In this document: positions 17,859 through 26,815 of the stretch, one piece after another
Layout of the letters: every line of letters starts with the position of its first letter
Numbering within the stretch: the stretch's first letter is position 1
Assembly: GCF_900547735.1 (NCBI RefSeq)
Contig: NZ_URHZ01000020.1
Span: 5,990 to 69,989 of the forward strand
Direction of reading: 5' to 3'
DNA from: an uncultured Clostridium sp.
GTDB taxonomy: Bacteria > Bacillota > Clostridia > Lachnospirales > Lachnospiraceae
DNA length: 64,000 nt
Position numbers and translations under genes: made by a program
The notes under the pieces: generated by a model
Database searches by the model: none
The model's input: only the letters and a program-made list of their open reading frames with translations
What the model was told of the DNA's origin: nothing

Positions 17859-19151
17859 ATGACGGGAACAGGATATGCGGTTAAAAAAATCATAGAGAAA
17901 ACGGAAAAGAGCACGGTTGACTGGAAAAAAGGCGCCACAGGCAACCGTAGTTTTCCTCTCAAAGAATATAACGGAACCGATTATAAACAGATTTCCAGGA
18001 GCGATTTTGCCTCGGAGATACATTCCCTTGAACAAAGCGGACTTTTAAAATGTGACTGGTATCAACGTTACAGCGAGGTGAAGGCGGCCGTATACAGGCT
18101 GGATGATCTCCCGGAGTTTTACCGGCTGGCCGGCATCAGGGAGAAGTACAGGCGCCTGGATGCACTCATCGGGTATATTGAATACCAGGATGGACTGTTC
18201 CGGCAGGAATGGCTCAGGAAAGCGCTCGGCGATTTGAGGACAGGTCTTCGGGTGGGAAAGATTCCGCCGGAGCTTAAGGCTGCGGAAGAATATCTGAGGG
18301 ATCGCAACAGTCCGGCAGACCAGTGGCCGCAGGAGGCGGAGCAGTGCGGGAAACTGGAATTGTTCTCCGTCCTCCGGGCGCTGGACCGCCTGGAGGAGCC
18401 GGTTTATAAGCGTATTTTCAGCAGCGGCTGCCTGAGGGATACGCTCATCGGCGGGAAGACAGTGAAAGCATCCAAGGTATTTGAAAAGAAATACCAGGAC
18501 GCCGTCATCTCCTTAGCCGTAACCTATCACGGGAACGTGGACGACAGCATGGACGCCACGCAGATTCTGAGCCAGCTTAATATCGAAGAATACGCTCAGG
18601 AGCTGGCGGTAAAAGGGCCTTTAAGGATTGTGCTGGACGGACGGGAGATCGATCTGTCCTGTTTTACCTACGGCACCGTCTTAAACAGTCAGACGCTGAA
18701 GTACGGGCATCCGGCAACCCGTCAGCGCATCAGGCGGATTGTGACCGTGGAAAATAAGGCCAATTACGAGCGCATGGCTTATCGGGAGGATACGCTGATT
18801 ATCTTCTGCCATGGCTATTTCACTCCGCGCGAGCGTGAGTTTCTGATTCGGCTTCGCGAGACGCTTCAGGGAGATGAGGCGGCATATTACCACACCGGAG
18901 ATCTGGATTACGGCGGCATCTGTATTTTCAGGTATAACAGGGAACGCATATTTCCGGAGCTGCAGCCGCTGTTTATGGACGAGGAGCAGTACAGGCGCAG
19001 CTTTGACAGGGCGGAACCGCTTGAAAAGGAGAGCCTCGAAAAGTTGAAAAAAATCAGGGAACCGCTGCTGCAGCCCCTGATTGACTGCATTTTGGAGACG
19101 GGAATGGGCATTGAGCAGGAAAATTTTCAGGACAACCTTCCCAATCTTTGA
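17859..19151 (+). CDS. Orphan JetD-like (DUF2220) Toprim-fold protein
   Basis: A 430-aa protein resembling JetD, the nuclease subunit of the Wadjet SMC-type anti-plasmid systems. The N-terminal part (to about residue 250) looks like the DNA-binding/dimerisation arm. The C-terminal Toprim-like part carries an acidic set in the expected order: VENKANYE (about residues 297-304), then HTGDLDYGG (about 347-355). GGAGGAGGCGGAG precedes the ATG. No jetA, jetB or jetC (MukF/E/B-like) genes are nearby; flanks are por and a MATE pump. It may be a decayed remnant or a stand-alone nuclease. The family call rests on motif memory, not an alignment. Confidence 0.75.
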   Translation: MTGTGYAVKKIIEKTEKSTVDWKKGATGNRSFPLKEYNGTDYKQISRSDFASEIHSLEQSGLLKCDWYQRYSEVKAAVYRLDDLPEFYRLAGIREKYRRLDALIGYIEYQDGLFRQEWLRKALGDLRTGLRVGKIPPELKAAEEYLRDRNSPADQWPQEAEQCGKLELFSVLRALDRLEEPVYKRIFSSGCLRDTLIGGKTVKASKVFEKKYQDAVISLAVTYHGNVDDSMDATQILSQLNIEEYAQELAVKGPLRIVLDGREIDLSCFTYGTVLNSQTLKYGHPATRQRIRRIVTVENKANYERMAYREDTLIIFCHGYFTPREREFLIRLRETLQGDEAAYYHTGDLDYGGICIFRYNRERIFPELQPLFMDEEQYRRSFDRAEPLEKESLEKLKKIREPLLQPLIDCILETGMGIEQENFQDNLPNL

Positions 19152-19157
19152 TATAAT
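19149..19157 (+). promoter_or_regulatory. Possible extended -10 promoter overlapping the JetD-like stop codon
   Basis: TGATATAAT matches a TGn-TATAAT element; its TGA is the stop codon of the preceding gene. The -35 is poor, so readthrough from upstream is also possible. Confidence 0.4.
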
Positions 19158-19183
19158 AGAGAAAATGAACCGGAGGAACTTAA

Positions 19184-20518
19184 ATGAACCGTTTATTTTC
19201 TGATAAAGAACTGAAGCTGCTGATCGTGCCCCTGCTGATCGAGCAGGTTCTGGCCATTACGGTGGGAATGGCCGATACAATGATGATATCCTACGCAGGG
19301 GAGGCCGCCATATCGGGAGTCGCTCTGGTGGATCTGATCAATCTCCTTCTAATCAACGTATTCGCAGCCCTGGCGACGGGTGGGGCCGTTGTATCTTCCC
19401 AATATCTGGGGAAGGGCAGTAAGGAGATGTGCAGGGAATCGGCCGGTCAGTTACTCATTGTGACCACCTTCATCTCCCTCGCCATTATGGTAATTGTGCT
19501 GGCGGCGAAACGCCACTTTCTGGGACTTCTGTATCCGACGGTAACGGAAGATGTTATGGTCAATGCGGTCACCTACCTGCAGATATCGGCCTATTCTTAC
19601 CCTTTCCTGGCAGTGTTTAACTCCTGTGCCGCGCTGTTCCGTTCCATGGGTAATTCCAAGGTTTCGATGAAGGTCTCGGTACTCATGAACTTGATTAACG
19701 TGGTGGGCAACGCAATCCTTATTTTCGGCTTTTCCATGGGAGTGGCGGGCGCCGCATGGGCAACCGCATTCGCAAGGGGAGTGGCTGCCGTTATTATGGT
19801 CCTGCTCCTTCGGAACAGGGAGAATATCATTTATCTGGAAGCAAAATCCCTCTGCCGCCTGAACGGTTCCATGATCCGAAGGATCCTGTACATAGGCATC
19901 CCGAACGGGATAGAGAACGGATTGTTCCAGTTCGGCCGCGTGCTGATTGTCAGCATTATCGCCGGATTTGGAACCGTCCAGATTGCGGCCAATGCGGTTG
20001 CCAATAACCTGGATAACATGGGGCTGATCTCGGGCATGGCGCTGAACCTGGCGATGGTGACCGTGGTAGGGCGCTGTGTCGGGGCAAAGGATTATGAACA
20101 GGCCGAGTATTATGTGAAAAAACTGATGAAAATTGCGTATATTGCAGGTCTGGTCACAAACGGCCTGGTGGTGCTCGTGATGCCGCTTGCCCTGAAGGTC
20201 TATTCCCTGACGGCGGAGACGGCGGAACTGACGCGCGTTCTGGTGTGGATCCACTGCATCGGTGCAATCATTATGTGGCCGGTTGCATTCACCCTTCCAA
20301 ACGCCCTGAGAGCGGCCAACGATGTGAAAATGCCGATGGTTACCTCGGTCTTTTCCATGATCATGTTCCGGATTCTGTTCAGTGTCATTCTGGGAATCCA
20401 TTTTAAGATGGGCGTGATCGGAGTCTGGATTGCAATGCTGATGGACTGGATCTTCCGGCTTACCCTGTTTATCCTGCGTTACCGGAAGGGAAAGTGGAAG
20501 AAGATGAGCCTGATTTAA
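19184..20518 (+). CDS. MATE-family multidrug/metabolite efflux transporter
   Basis: A 444-aa polytopic protein with about 12 membrane segments in two homologous halves. Typical MATE features are the N-terminal IEQVLAITVGMADTMMIS segment, the QYLGKGSKE loop, YPFLAVFNSCAALFRSMGNS and, in the second half, NGIENGLFQFGRVL. It exchanges cations for organic substrates; specificity cannot be inferred. GGAGG lies 7 nt before the ATG, 32 nt after the JetD-like stop. Confidence 0.9.
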   Translation: MNRLFSDKELKLLIVPLLIEQVLAITVGMADTMMISYAGEAAISGVALVDLINLLLINVFAALATGGAVVSSQYLGKGSKEMCRESAGQLLIVTTFISLAIMVIVLAAKRHFLGLLYPTVTEDVMVNAVTYLQISAYSYPFLAVFNSCAALFRSMGNSKVSMKVSVLMNLINVVGNAILIFGFSMGVAGAAWATAFARGVAAVIMVLLLRNRENIIYLEAKSLCRLNGSMIRRILYIGIPNGIENGLFQFGRVLIVSIIAGFGTVQIAANAVANNLDNMGLISGMALNLAMVTVVGRCVGAKDYEQAEYYVKKLMKIAYIAGLVTNGLVVLVMPLALKVYSLTAETAELTRVLVWIHCIGAIIMWPVAFTLPNALRAANDVKMPMVTSVFSMIMFRILFSVILGIHFKMGVIGVWIAMLMDWIFRLTLFILRYRKGKWKKMSLI

Positions 20519-20597
20519 GGGCGGCGACGGGGGACAGCGGCTGCCCGGAATGGTTATGTGAACAGAGAAAGAATATTACAAACGAAGAGGTGGAGAG

Positions 20598-21524
20598 ATG
20601 AACAGCCGGTTTGACTTTTATATTCCATCCAGCGATGGGGTGTCGAGAATTCACGGCGTCCACTGGGTACCGTGCGGGGAGGCGAAAGCGTCGCTCCAGG
20701 TTAACCATGGGATGCTGGAGCATATCGGACGGTATGCCGGATTTGCCGGGGCTATGAATGAAAAAGGAATTGCCGTGATTGGCCACGATCATCTGGGCCA
20801 TGGAAAGACGGCGCGTCCCGGCATGCTGGGAACATTTGCCGATGAAAACGGAGCCGGTTTTGTACTGGAGGATATCAAGCGGGTTTCGGATTATGTGGGG
20901 CGCCAATACCCGGCTCTACCCCATTTTATCCATGGACACAGTATGGGCTCTTTTTTTGTCAGGCGGTATCTGACACAGTACGGCGGCGATGTGGCCGGGG
21001 CCGTTATCATGGGCACGGGAAGCAAGCCCGGGCCTGTCCTAAAAATCGGCATGGAGGCGGTACGGCATGCCATAAGGAGAGAGGGGCGTGATTACCACAA
21101 TGAGACGCTCCACAGTCTTGTGCTGGGCAGTTACAACCGGCCGTTTGAGCCGGGAGAGACAAAGCACGACTGGCTTTCCAGAGATATCGGCGAAGACCGG
21201 AAGTTCGAGGACGACCCGGACTGCCGGTTTATCTTCTCAAACGGAGCCTATGAAGACTTTTTCCACATAATGGAGGACTTGAACCGGAAAAAGCAGTTTG
21301 AACAGATCCCGAAAACACTTTCCATCCTGCTTCTGTCGGGAGAACTCGACCCCGTGGGTGACCGGGGGAAGGGCGTAAGAAAGGTTTACAGGGAATTCTG
21401 CGGCCTGGGACTGGAGGACGTCACAATGAAACTGTACCCGCAGGCCCGCCATGAGCTGATCAATGAGTTAAACCGGGACGAGGTATATGAAGATATTGCG
21501 GCCTGGATTTTGAAAAGAAGCTGA
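20598..21524 (+). CDS. Alpha/beta hydrolase, lysophospholipase / monoacylglycerol lipase-like
   Basis: A 308-aa cytosolic serine hydrolase of the Hydrolase_4 type. Motifs in order: VNHGMLEHIGRYAGFA (oxyanion region), GHDHLGHGKTA, the nucleophile elbow HGHSMGS (Ser at about residue 117), then an Asp in SGELDPVGD and a His in PQARHELINE. The expected substrates are lysolipids or monoglycerides. AGGTGGAGAG lies just upstream of the ATG. It is 79 nt after the MATE gene, so cotranscription is possible but not shown. Confidence 0.88.
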   Translation: MNSRFDFYIPSSDGVSRIHGVHWVPCGEAKASLQVNHGMLEHIGRYAGFAGAMNEKGIAVIGHDHLGHGKTARPGMLGTFADENGAGFVLEDIKRVSDYVGRQYPALPHFIHGHSMGSFFVRRYLTQYGGDVAGAVIMGTGSKPGPVLKIGMEAVRHAIRREGRDYHNETLHSLVLGSYNRPFEPGETKHDWLSRDIGEDRKFEDDPDCRFIFSNGAYEDFFHIMEDLNRKKQFEQIPKTLSILLLSGELDPVGDRGKGVRKVYREFCGLGLEDVTMKLYPQARHELINELNRDEVYEDIAAWILKRS

Positions 21525-21530
21525 GAAACC

Positions 21531-21583
21531 GGCCCGCAGAGGGATTTTTCAGGGAGCGGGCCGGGCCGCTATCTTACAGAGGC
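21531..21583. repeat. Hairpin followed by a partial copy of the dispersed GC-rich repeat
   Basis: GGCCCGC (21531-21537) pairs with GCGGGCC (21556-21562) and has no T-run. The box at 21566-21583 (reverse strand GCCTCTGTAAGATAGCGG) matches part of the repeat at 7723-7746 and 63884-63907. Confidence 0.5.
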
Positions 21584-21628
21584 CTCATTGCGTTTCAACT
21601 AAATTTTAATCTTTTTCCCTTCATAACC

Positions 21629-21657
21629 TTGAACCCGTAAGAGAGATATGATAAAAT
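21629..21657 (+). promoter_or_regulatory. Promoter upstream of comM
   Basis: TTGAAC (21629-21634), a 17-nt spacer and TAAAAT (21652-21657). This implies a leader of about 210 nt, with one small perfect hairpin (GGAACC/GGTTCC, near 21690-21708). Confidence 0.65.
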
Positions 21658-21819
21658 ACGGCATACAAAGTTTTATTTCAATTCACTGGAACCGTATCAA
21701 GGTTCCCCTATTCTATGATTCAAACTATCAGAAGTTCAAATTATCTCAAATGTTTCCAATATAAATTCCAACAGAGTATTCCTAATCCTTTCTATATTTC
21801 TATCGATTTCACTATTTTT

Positions 21820-21853
21820 ATTATTTCATTATTTCCATTATTTCTATTATTTC
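21820..21853 (+). repeat. Four tandem ATTATTTC units just before the comM ribosome site
   Basis: ATTATTTC occurs at 21820, 21828, 21837 and 21846, with units of 8-9 bp, ending 4 nt before AAGGAGG. The leader from 21781 to 21859 contains a single G (21804). Confidence 0.75.
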
Positions 21854-21871
21854 ATTTAAGGAGGTCTTTTC

Positions 21872-23413
21872 GTGTTCAGTAAAATTAACAGTCTGGGAAT
21901 TCACGGCGTGGAGGGGTTCCCCGTCACGGTGGAGGCTGATGTCAGCGACGGCCTTCCGGGATTTATTATGGTAGGCTATCTCTCGGAGGCCGTCAAGGAA
22001 GCGCAGGACCGGGTGAGGATGGCGCTTAAAAACTCCGGATTTTATCTGCCGCCGAAAAAGGTGATGGTCAATCTGTCGCCCGGTGATATCAGGAAAGAGG
22101 GGACGGCCTATGACTTGGCGATTGCGGCAGCGGTGCTCTGCAGTCTCGGTGAAGTGCCGCAGGAAGGGTTTGAGCAGGCGGCTTTAATCGGTGAGCTGGG
22201 GCTGGACGGCAGTATTAAACCGGTGAGAGGCGTTCTTTCACGTGTGTTCGCCGCCTCCAAGCTGGGAATCCGCCGCTTTTTTGTTCCGGAGGAGAATGTA
22301 TCGGAGGGGACGGCCGTAAAGGGGATGGAGATTGTGGGGGTTGGAAATTTAAGGAAACTTGCCGGAATTCTGAGCGGTACGGAGCCGTCCTGCGGTCGCT
22401 TTTTCGATGAATCCCTGTTTCAGGAGTCAAACAGCATATCGTATCCGGTGGATTACGAGGAACTGACCGGCCTTACCACGGTCAGGCGGGCGTGTCAGGC
22501 TGCAGCCGCAGGCAGGCATAATATTCTGCTGATCGGGCCTGCAGGTACGGGAAAGACGATGGCGGCACGGAGACTTCCTACCATTATGCCTCCCATTTCA
22601 ATGGAAGAGAGCATAGAGGTTTCTAAAATATACAGTATCTGCGGAATGCTGAAAAAGGAGCAGCCACTTATCAGGACAAGGCCTTTTAGAAGCCCGCACC
22701 ACAGCATTACGGCCCAGGCGCTGGCCGGGGGAGGGAGGAATCCGCGGCCGGGGGAGGTTTCCCTGGCCACCCATGGAATCCTGTTTCTCGATGAACTGCC
22801 GGAGTTTACGCCTGCACTGTTGGATTTGCTCCGCCAGCCGATGGAGGAACGGAAAATCACCGTATCGAGGATGAACGGCTCGGTGGAATTCCCGGCGGAT
22901 ACAATGATAGCCGCTGCAATGAATCCCTGTAAATGCGGATTTTACCCCGATGTCGGCCGCTGCACCTGCACGGAACCGCAGATAAGACGTTACTTAAGCC
23001 GGATATCGGGTCCGTTTCTGGATCGGATTGACATTGGCGTGGAGGTGCCGAGGCAGCCGCAGGAATTTCCCGGCTCCAGGAAGAAGGGGGAGAGCTCTGC
23101 CGTTATGAGGGAACGGGTCATGGCGGCCAGAATGATACAGGAGGAACGTTTTAAAGGGGAGAACTGCCGCTTCAACAGTCAGATGGAAAGGCGCCAGACC
23201 GAACGGTACTGCGGTCTTAAGAAAGCGGACGAGCGTTTCCTGGGGGAGATATACAGGACATACGGCCTGAGTGCGAGAGCTTACGAAAAAATTCTTAAGA
23301 CGGCCAGAACACTGGCGGATTTGGATGAGAAGAAACAGATTACCAGGGAGCATCTCAGCGAGGCGGTTTCCTTCAGGAGCTTTGAGAAAAAATACTGGGG
23401 ATTTAAATTTTAG
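21872..23413 (+). CDS. comM: ComM / YifB-type Mg-chelatase-like AAA+ ATPase
   Basis: A 513-aa ATPase related to ComM, the branch-migration helicase of natural transformation. The N-terminal Lon-like substrate domain (about residues 1-165) precedes an AAA+ core with Walker A GPAGTGKTMAARR (about residues 223-235), Walker B ILFLDELPEF and sensor region AAMNPCKCG, plus a C-terminal ChlI-like domain. A GTG start is used, with AAGGAGG 7 nt upstream. It is followed by dprA and topA, a common Firmicute order. Its exact role in Gram-positives is unproven. Confidence 0.93.
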   Translation: MFSKINSLGIHGVEGFPVTVEADVSDGLPGFIMVGYLSEAVKEAQDRVRMALKNSGFYLPPKKVMVNLSPGDIRKEGTAYDLAIAAAVLCSLGEVPQEGFEQAALIGELGLDGSIKPVRGVLSRVFAASKLGIRRFFVPEENVSEGTAVKGMEIVGVGNLRKLAGILSGTEPSCGRFFDESLFQESNSISYPVDYEELTGLTTVRRACQAAAAGRHNILLIGPAGTGKTMAARRLPTIMPPISMEESIEVSKIYSICGMLKKEQPLIRTRPFRSPHHSITAQALAGGGRNPRPGEVSLATHGILFLDELPEFTPALLDLLRQPMEERKITVSRMNGSVEFPADTMIAAAMNPCKCGFYPDVGRCTCTEPQIRRYLSRISGPFLDRIDIGVEVPRQPQEFPGSRKKGESSAVMRERVMAARMIQEERFKGENCRFNSQMERRQTERYCGLKKADERFLGEIYRTYGLSARAYEKILKTARTLADLDEKKQITREHLSEAVSFRSFEKKYWGFKF

Positions 23414-23473
23414 GCCAGGGTATGAAAACCGGACGACTTCGGGAAGGCAGGGATATGGACGACCGGCAGTGGA

Positions 23474-24601
23474 ATGAATGAAGAGAGGATAAAAGAGAAG
23501 AATATGGAGAAGGAAAAGCTTTATCTCTATTGGCTCAGCCGGATAGACGGCATCGGCGCGGTCAAGACAAAAAAACTTTTGGAATATACCGGGAGTTTTG
23601 AAGCAATATATAATATGAAGAAACAGGATCTGGAACGGCTTCCGTTTTTGAGGGGAGACGATGCGAAACGGATAGAAAATGCGAAGCCGTGTCTGGCTCA
23701 GCGGCAAACTGAATATGGAGAGCTTGCCGGAAAAGAGATCCGTTTTATTATGGCCGGAGAACCGGAATATCCGCACCGTCTTGAGAGCATCTATGACAAG
23801 CCGATGTGGCTCTTTGTAAAAGGCAGGTTACCGGATGACCGTCAGCCCTCCGTGGCCGTCGTGGGAGCCAGAAGCTGTACTTCTTACGGACGCCAGGTGG
23901 CGGAATATCTGTGCAGGGTGCTGGCTGAAAACGGGATACAGACCGTCAGCGGCCTGGCGCGGGGGATCGACGGAGCGGCTCACAGAGGCACTGTAAATGT
24001 GCAGGGGGCCTCGTACGCTATTCTGGGAAGCGGAGTTGATCATTGTTACCCCAGAGAGAATCTGAGCCTTTATCATGTCATTTTGGAAACGGGAGGGGTG
24101 ATTTCCGAATACGGTCCGGGAGAGAAACCGGCAGCCGGTCATTTCCCTGCGCGGAACAGGATCATAAGCGGCCTGGCGGATGCTGTGATTGTCGTGGAGG
24201 CCAGAAAAAAGAGCGGTTCCCTGATCACGGCGGATCAGGCCCTGGAACAGGGAAAGGAAGTATTTGCCGTCCCCGGGCGGGTGAACGACCTTCTGAGCGA
24301 GGGCTGCAACAGCCTTATAAAACAGGGAGCGGCGCTCTTACAATCTCCGGAAGATATCCTTGATTTTTTCAGAATAGAATGTAAAAAATCCCTAAAACTC
24401 GTGAAAAGATCAATAAAGACGCTTGCCAAGACGGAAAAAATGGTGTATAGTTGCTTAGATTCACAACCAAAACATGTAGAAGAACTGATTAGAATGAGTA
24501 AACTGCCGACAGGGGAATGCATGGCAGCGCTCTTAAAACTAGAACTGGACGGATTTATTTTGCAGCCTGTCAATCAATACTATGTAAGAAAATTGGAGTA
24601 G
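23474..24601 (+). CDS. dprA: DNA-processing protein DprA
   Basis: DprA loads RecA on incoming single-stranded DNA during transformation. In this 375-aa protein an N-terminal helical region (about residues 14-85) leads into the Rossmann-like domain (about 115-300) with VAVVGARSCTSYG, SGLARGIDGAAHRG and FPARNRIISGLADAVIVVEA, and a C-terminal winged-helix DprA domain (about 315-375). The start is ambiguous between ATG 23474 and ATG 23504; neither has a strong ribosome site. No other late competence genes are in the window, so transformability is not implied. Confidence 0.93.
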   Translation: MNEERIKEKNMEKEKLYLYWLSRIDGIGAVKTKKLLEYTGSFEAIYNMKKQDLERLPFLRGDDAKRIENAKPCLAQRQTEYGELAGKEIRFIMAGEPEYPHRLESIYDKPMWLFVKGRLPDDRQPSVAVVGARSCTSYGRQVAEYLCRVLAENGIQTVSGLARGIDGAAHRGTVNVQGASYAILGSGVDHCYPRENLSLYHVILETGGVISEYGPGEKPAAGHFPARNRIISGLADAVIVVEARKKSGSLITADQALEQGKEVFAVPGRVNDLLSEGCNSLIKQGAALLQSPEDILDFFRIECKKSLKLVKRSIKTLAKTEKMVYSCLDSQPKHVEELIRMSKLPTGECMAALLKLELDGFILQPVNQYYVRKLE

Positions 24602-24611
24602 GAGTTTTGTT

Positions 24612-26693
24612 ATGTCAAAGAGTCTGGTAATTGTGGAGTCACCGGCAAAGGTGAAAACAATTAAGAAGTTCCTGGGAACAAATTATGAAGTGGACGCATC
24701 GGGAGGACATGTAAGAGATCTTCCAAAGAGCACACTGGGAATAGATGTGGAGAATGATTATGAACCGAAGTATATTACCATCAGAGGTAAGGGCGATATA
24801 CTGGCAAAGCTCCGCAAAGAAGTGAAAAAAGCCGATAAAATTTATCTGGCGACTGACCCTGACCGCGAGGGGGAAGCGATTTCCTGGCATCTGGTAAAGG
24901 CGCTGAAGTTAGATGAGCTGAAGGACAAGAAAGTGTACCGTATCAGCTTCAACGAGATTACAAAGAACGCGGTAAAGGCATCCCTCAAGGAACCGCGTGA
25001 GATAGATATGAATCTGGTGGATGCACAGCAGACCAGACGAGTTCTGGACCGTATGGTGGGCTATATGATCAGCCCGATTCTCTGGGCAAAGGTCAAGAGG
25101 GGACTGAGCGCCGGACGTGTCCAGTCCGTGGCACTCAGGATGATATGCGACAGGGAGGATGAGATCAACTCATTTATTCCCGAGGAATACTGGAACCTGG
25201 AAGCCGAGTTAAAGGTTCCCGGCTCCAAGAAGAAACTGACGGCCAAGTATTACGGCAGCGGCAGCGGAAAGAAGACGATCGGCAACAAGGAAGAGCTGGA
25301 TCAGATTCTGGCCGAACTGGAAGGCAAACCGTATGAAGTCAGTGAAGTAAAACTGGGAGAGCGCGTGAAGAAAGCGCCGATTCCATTTACCACCAGTACC
25401 CTGCAGCAGGAGGCGTCAAAGGCGCTCAACTTTTCCACGCAGAAGACCATGCGTCTGGCACAGCAGCTCTATGAGGGCGTTGACGTCAAGGGCCACGGCA
25501 CGGTAGGTCTCATCACTTACCTGCGTACCGATTCCACGCGTATTGCGGCGGAGGCGGATACGGCTGCAAGAGAATATATCAAAGCCCAGTACGGCGGCCA
25601 GTATGTGGCAGAGGAGATGACGGCGAAGAAGACGGACGTCAAGATTCAGGATGCGCACGAGGCAATCAGGCCGACCGATATTGCGATGACGCCTGTTCTT
25701 GTCAAGGAATCCCTTTCCAGGGATTTATTCCGCCTGTATCAGCTCATCTGGAAACGTTTTACCGCGAGCCGTATGAAACCGGCCGTATATGAGACGACAT
25801 CGGTCAGGGTTGCGGCGGGAGATCACATCTTTACGCTGGCAGCGTCCAAAGTGAAGTTCGACGGATTCATGTCCGTTTATATACAGGAAGAGGATAAGGA
25901 AGAGAGCAACGCCCTGACGGAGAAGCTTGAGAAGGGAATGAAACTGGAACTTCTGGAACTTGACAGCAGCCAGCATTTCACCCAGCCGCCCGCGCACTAT
26001 ACGGAGGCATCCCTTGTCAAAGCGCTGGAAGAGCAGGGAATTGGACGTCCCAGTACCTACGCTCCGACGATTACGACAATTATTGCAAGACGCTATGTGG
26101 CAAAGGAGAACAAAAACCTGTATGTCACGGAGCTTGGCGAGGTTGTAAACGGAATGATGAAAAAGGCGTTCCCAACCATCGTGGATACCGCCTTTACGGC
26201 GAACATGGAATACCTGCTCGACAGCATCGGAGACGGAAATATGCCGTGGAAGACGGTTGTAGAGAATTTTTATCCGGATTTGGCCGAAGCTGTGAAAGAA
26301 GCGGACGTTAAACTCGATACTGTCAAAATTGCCGATGAAGTAACGGAAGAAATCTGTGAACTCTGTGGCAGGAACCTTGTTATCAAATACGGCCCTCACG
26401 GCAAATTCCTGGCCTGTCCGGGATTCCCGGACTGCAAGAACACGAAACCGTATCTTGAAAAAATCGGTGTGAAGTGTCCGAAATGCGGCAAGGAAGTTGT
26501 GATCCGAAAGACCAAGAAAGGCCGTAAATACTACGGATGTGAGGATAATCCAGACTGTGATTTCATGTCCTGGCAGAAACCGTCCATGGAAAAATGTCCG
26601 GAGTGCGGCGGCATGATGGTGGAGAAAGGAAGCAAGCTTCTCTGCACAAATGAGGCCTGTGGATTTGTCAAAACGCTTAATGAGCGTCCCTAA
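24612..26693 (+). CDS. topA: DNA topoisomerase I
   Basis: A type IA topoisomerase that relaxes negative supercoils. The 693-aa protein has a Toprim domain at the N terminus (LVIVESPAKVKTIKKFLG; acidic TDPDREGE at about residues 79-86), the active-site Tyr in LITYLRTDSTRI (about residue 305), and three C-terminal Cys4 zinc ribbons starting CELCGRN, CPKCGKE and CPECGGM (about residues 580-690). It starts 10 nt after dprA, so the two are cotranscribed. Confidence 0.97.
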   Translation: MSKSLVIVESPAKVKTIKKFLGTNYEVDASGGHVRDLPKSTLGIDVENDYEPKYITIRGKGDILAKLRKEVKKADKIYLATDPDREGEAISWHLVKALKLDELKDKKVYRISFNEITKNAVKASLKEPREIDMNLVDAQQTRRVLDRMVGYMISPILWAKVKRGLSAGRVQSVALRMICDREDEINSFIPEEYWNLEAELKVPGSKKKLTAKYYGSGSGKKTIGNKEELDQILAELEGKPYEVSEVKLGERVKKAPIPFTTSTLQQEASKALNFSTQKTMRLAQQLYEGVDVKGHGTVGLITYLRTDSTRIAAEADTAAREYIKAQYGGQYVAEEMTAKKTDVKIQDAHEAIRPTDIAMTPVLVKESLSRDLFRLYQLIWKRFTASRMKPAVYETTSVRVAAGDHIFTLAASKVKFDGFMSVYIQEEDKEESNALTEKLEKGMKLELLELDSSQHFTQPPAHYTEASLVKALEEQGIGRPSTYAPTITTIIARRYVAKENKNLYVTELGEVVNGMMKKAFPTIVDTAFTANMEYLLDSIGDGNMPWKTVVENFYPDLAEAVKEADVKLDTVKIADEVTEEICELCGRNLVIKYGPHGKFLACPGFPDCKNTKPYLEKIGVKCPKCGKEVVIRKTKKGRKYYGCEDNPDCDFMSWQKPSMEKCPECGGMMVEKGSKLLCTNEACGFVKTLNERP

Positions 26694-26726
26694 TTATTAA
26701 AAAAATTTAAAAAACCAGAAAAACTC

Positions 26727-26755
26727 TTGTTATTAATCTGAAATCGTGTTAAAAT
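26727..26755 (+). promoter_or_regulatory. codY promoter
   Basis: TTGTTA (26727-26732), a 17-nt spacer and TAAAAT (26750-26755), about 60 nt before the ATG. Confidence 0.65.
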
Positions 26756-26815
26756 TTGTACATGATAGCAATAATTTCTAACGATACAAAGATTAAGCAA
26801 AGGAGGTAACTGGTA

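Noticed and set aside
19451..20401. 316-aa open frame antisense to the MATE gene
   Set aside because: His/Asp/Gln-rich shadow of hydrophobic codons; the plus-strand transporter is certain.
23474..24601. Evidence for a natural competence system
   Set aside because: comM and dprA are present, but no comE, comG or comF genes occur here, and both genes are widespread in non-competent bacteria.
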